A stretch of DNA of 7,304 bases from Phycisphaerales bacterium (lineage in GTDB: Bacteria > Planctomycetota > Phycisphaerae > Phycisphaerales > UBA1924), in contig JAIEQQ010000329.1 in assembly GCA_019747615.1 (NCBI GenBank), positions 1 through 7,304 of the forward strand. Direction: 5' to 3'. This document shows positions 5,479 through 7,304 of this stretch, piece after piece; the stretch's first letter is position 1; each line of letters starts with the position of its first letter. Position numbers and translations under genes: made by a program. The notes beneath the pieces were generated by a model. The model had not been told where the DNA came from and did no database searches. It saw only the letters and a list, made by a program, of their open reading frames with translations.

Positions 5479-5499
5479 CGAGTTGCGAGTTCCGAGTCG
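5479..5499. repeat. Short heptamer array CGAGTYS, 3 units
   Basis: CGAGTTG, CGAGTTC and CGAGTCG follow each other, in the 3' untranslated flank of the secreted-protein gene just before its terminator on the minus strand. At three units it is near the limit of what can be called an array, but it fits the 7 bp pattern of the other gaps. Confidence 0.5.
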
Positions 5500-5528
5500 G
5501 GCCTTGTGTCAGCCGGGTGTCTGCGGGA

Positions 5529-5548
5529 GGCAGGCGAGGACGCCTGCC
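5529..5548. repeat. Palindrome GGCAGGCG-AGGA-CGCCTGCC
   Basis: An 8 bp perfect stem with a 4-base loop lies 46 bp past the stop codon of the secreted-protein gene, without a T-run. It could protect the 3' end of the message or be a member of a dispersed palindrome family. I cannot test copy number from one window. Confidence 0.55.
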
Positions 5549-5570
5549 CCACGGGACCTGATGTCTCGTG

Positions 5571-5586
5571 CCCAGTGCCCAGTGCC
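5571..5586. repeat. Inverted copy of the GGCACTG heptamer array
   Basis: These 16 bases are the exact reverse complement of 4754-4769, two units plus two bases of the GGCACTR array behind the M24 peptidase gene. This copy starts eight bases past the stop codon of the secreted-protein gene. On the coding strand of the gene just upstream, both copies read GGCACTG and sit within ten bases of a stop codon. Confidence 0.8.
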
Positions 5587-5593
5587 TTGCCGT

Positions 5594-7304
5594 TCAGAAC
5601 GTGCAGCCGTCGAAGTAGATGGCGAAGAAGCGGTTGTAGTCGCCCTCGGTCACGCCGTTGTTGACGTTGGGGGCCACGCCGCCGGCGCCGAACGGCGGCA
5701 GCGGGATGCCCTGATCGTCGGCGATGTCGCAGAACGCCGAGGCTTCGAAGTAGTTGGCGAAGAAGACGTTGTAGTCACCCTCGGTCACGCCGTTGTTGGG
5801 GACCAGCGGGTCCGGCGGCGTGGTGGCGTTGTGGATGGGCTGACCGGCGTCGTTGGCGATGTCCGCGGGGTTGCAGCGCGCGGCAAAGGGCGTGCCCTGA
5901 CCCACGATGAACTTGAACCACAGGACCTCGAAGGCCTCGGAGGTCGTCGCGGCGACATTGCGATCGCCGACTGAGTCGGTGATGCGGAACGAGCGGTTCT
6001 GCCCGACGGTGGTGATGTTGGTCACGGTGATGCCGGCGTAATCGGTCACGTTGGGGGTGACGAAGTCGTCGTCGGTCGGGGCCGGCAGGTTCGTGGCGGT
6101 GTTGAACGCACCCATCGCCAGGTAGTAGGTGCCGGGAACGAACGTCCGGGTCAGACGCGAGCCGAGGCTGGCGGTGTCGGGCTCGTCATCGTTGCCGAAG
6201 TCCGGGATGGGGTTGAAGTTGGAGTCGTAGATCCACAGGTCGGTGTCGGTTTGGCCGGCGCCAGTGGTGCCGACGGTGGTGATGACGATCGAGCCTGCGT
6301 TGAAGTTCCCGCCGGCGATGTCAACCGGAACGACCGGTGCTGCGGTGAGGGTCAGGGTGTAGCTTTCGACGCCAGCAGCGCCGCCAGCGACGCCGACGAA
6401 GATCTTGCGAGCGTTCGCGTCGGCGTTGTTGCCGCCGCCGTACCACTGAACAAACGGATCGGTACCGGGCGAGGTCTGGAGAATGGCGTTCGTCCCCAGG
6501 TTGATGACACCGTCGGTCTGTGTCAGGCCGCGGAGCGTGACAGTCTGCGACGGGGTGTCGGAGGCGAGCACGAGGCGGTAGCGGGTCAGGCCGCTGACGC
6601 CCGCCGGCGTGCCGACGACGAAGTAGTCGGTCTCGCCCGCAGCGTTGCCGCAGAGGTTCTGGCCCGGCGTGAGGGTTGCGGGAGTTGCGGTGTCCTTGGA
6701 GTCGTTGGGCTCAACCTCGCTGACGGTGCAGACCGGCGCGGGAGGAGCGACGAACAGGGCGAACTGGAAGGTGTTCTCAGCAGCACCGAGGATGCCGGTG
6801 CCCTTGCGGCCGATCATGAAGTAGTAGCGGGTGCCGGCGGTCAGGTTTGCCCGGACGCGAGCGCGACCGGCACCGCTGTCATTGCAAGCGACCTCGGTGA
6901 ACGCGCCGGCGCACGGGCTGCCCGGCGTGCTGGTGGTGTAGAGGGCGACGATGGTGTCCCCAACGTTGGTGGCGGGAGCCTCCGACGCGGTGGTCGAGAG
7001 GATGTACTCGCCGCTGGCGGTGGGCTGATAGGAGAACCACATCGTGTAGTTCACGGCGGTGGCGCCGGCGCAGGAGAAGGCCGGATCGACAGGATTGCCG
7101 GTGGCGCCCGTCATGATGTACGACGGGGAGACGAACGGCAGGGCGAAGCCGGGCGTGGTGTTGACGTTGATCGCGCCGGCACAGTTGTCGTTCGAGGGTG
7201 CGGTGGGCGGCGGAACGAAGTTGGTGATGGCGAAGCGAACGGTGTTGACGTTGCCAGTGATGTCGCCGTTGTCGTAGCGGCCGATCATGAACAGGTACTG
7301 CTGG
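5594..7304 (-). CDS. Secreted multi-domain protein with paired dockerin-like C-terminal tag, partial (N terminus beyond window)
   Basis: The frame is open to the window edge, giving 569 complete residues (numbered here from the codon at 7303) and a TGA at 5596-5594. Residues 1-31 end one beta-sandwich module; 37-190 form a second copy: FMIGR recurs at 5-9 and 162-166, and SNDNC opens the copy at 37-41. A prepeptidase C-terminal-like module follows, with EVEPNDS at 196-202. A further beta-rich module at about 325-465 holds DTDLWIYD (353-360). Residues 477-569 carry two dockerin-like repeats, each with a Cys-led CxxADI or CDIADD stretch and then NNGVTEGDYN (503-512 and 548-557) and an FF..YF helix; a Gly-Cys pair lies near the end. 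Such tails occur in planctomycete exported proteins and probably serve surface attachment. No catalytic domain is visible; any enzyme part or signal peptide would be upstream. A terminator follows at 5437-5467. Confidence 0.85.
   Translation of the reverse strand, partial: QQYLFMIGRYDNGDITGNVNTVRFAITNFVPPPTAPSNDNCAGAINVNTTPGFALPFVSPSYIMTGATGNPVDPAFSCAGATAVNYTMWFSYQPTASGEYILSTTASEAPATNVGDTIVALYTTSTPGSPCAGAFTEVACNDSGAGRARVRANLTAGTRYYFMIGRKGTGILGAAENTFQFALFVAPPAPVCTVSEVEPNDSKDTATPATLTPGQNLCGNAAGETDYFVVGTPAGVSGLTRYRLVLASDTPSQTVTLRGLTQTDGVINLGTNAILQTSPGTDPFVQWYGGGNNADANARKIFVGVAGGAAGVESYTLTLTAAPVVPVDIAGGNFNAGSIVITTVGTTGAGQTDTDLWIYDSNFNPIPDFGNDDEPDTASLGSRLTRTFVPGTYYLAMGAFNTATNLPAPTDDDFVTPNVTDYAGITVTNITTVGQNRSFRITDSVGDRNVAATTSEAFEVLWFKFIVGQGTPFAARCNPADIANDAGQPIHNATTPPDPLVPNNGVTEGDYNVFFANYFEASAFCDIADDQGIPLPPFGAGGVAPNVNNGVTEGDYNRFFAIYFDGCTF

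Larger units (their letters stand above)
5196..5593. other. Gap between ferredoxin gene and secreted-protein gene
   Basis: This 398-base gap holds the 5' flank of the ferredoxin gene on its left and the 3' flank of the large secreted-protein gene on its right; both genes are on the minus strand. It contains the octamer array (5272-5351), a terminator (5437-5467), a short heptamer array (5479-5499), a palindrome (5529-5548) and an inverted GGCACTG array (5571-5586). No gene is supported; plus-strand open frames here only translate the repeats. Confidence 0.7.

Noticed and set aside
5189..5974. 261-codon plus-strand frame over the octamer array
   Set aside because: Its GSRDQGIK repeats are only the translation of the 8 bp array in three frames, and its right part is antisense to the secreted-protein gene.

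Overview
The window is about 7.3 kb of high-GC bacterial DNA. It most likely comes from a planctomycete of the class Phycisphaerae. This is an inference from three things: a large secreted protein ending in a paired dockerin-like tag (two copies of NNGVTEGDYN followed by an FF..YF stretch, with a Gly-Cys near the C terminus), weak or absent Shine-Dalgarno sites before several genes, and gaps filled with short 6-8 bp tandem repeats. No mobile element, CRISPR array, tRNA or rRNA was found.

Layout, left to right. 1-459 (minus) is the N-terminal part of an RlmN-type radical SAM rRNA methyltransferase, cut by the window edge. 460-846 is a repeat-rich gap ending in two hairpins in front of a small PilZ-domain protein (847-1176, plus). 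The PilZ gene overlaps tail-to-tail with an unrecognised 135-residue protein (1155-1562, minus). That gene lies 39 bp downstream of a GbsR/MarR-type regulator (1602-2159, minus), so the two probably share a transcript. A cluster of TTTCA/TGAAA boxes (2190-2245) precedes the regulator and looks like its operator. Next come a UbiA-family prenyltransferase (2351-3445, minus), a divergent M24 metallopeptidase (3531-4718, plus), a 7Fe-type ferredoxin (4932-5195, minus), and the C-terminal 569 residues of a secreted multi-domain protein (5594-7304, minus) with a clear Rho-independent terminator.

The genes do not form one pathway. The window reads as a housekeeping region: rRNA modification, quinone-type prenylation, peptide turnover, electron transfer and c-di-GMP sensing, plus one cell-surface or secreted protein. 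The only likely functional coupling is the regulator with the small unknown protein behind it.

The most unusual signal is in the gaps. Every gap longer than about 80 bp carries at least one tandem array with a 6, 7 or 8 bp unit, and the unit differs from gap to gap (GTGGCARA, TNGATGCC, TTCAYG, GGCACTR, CGATTGC, GGGATCRA, CGAGTYS). Two of these families also occur as inverted copies elsewhere in the window. The overlapping or closely spaced gene pairs have none. No complete novel multi-gene system is visible; the arrays, the duplicated operator and the paired C-terminal tag are the leads worth following.
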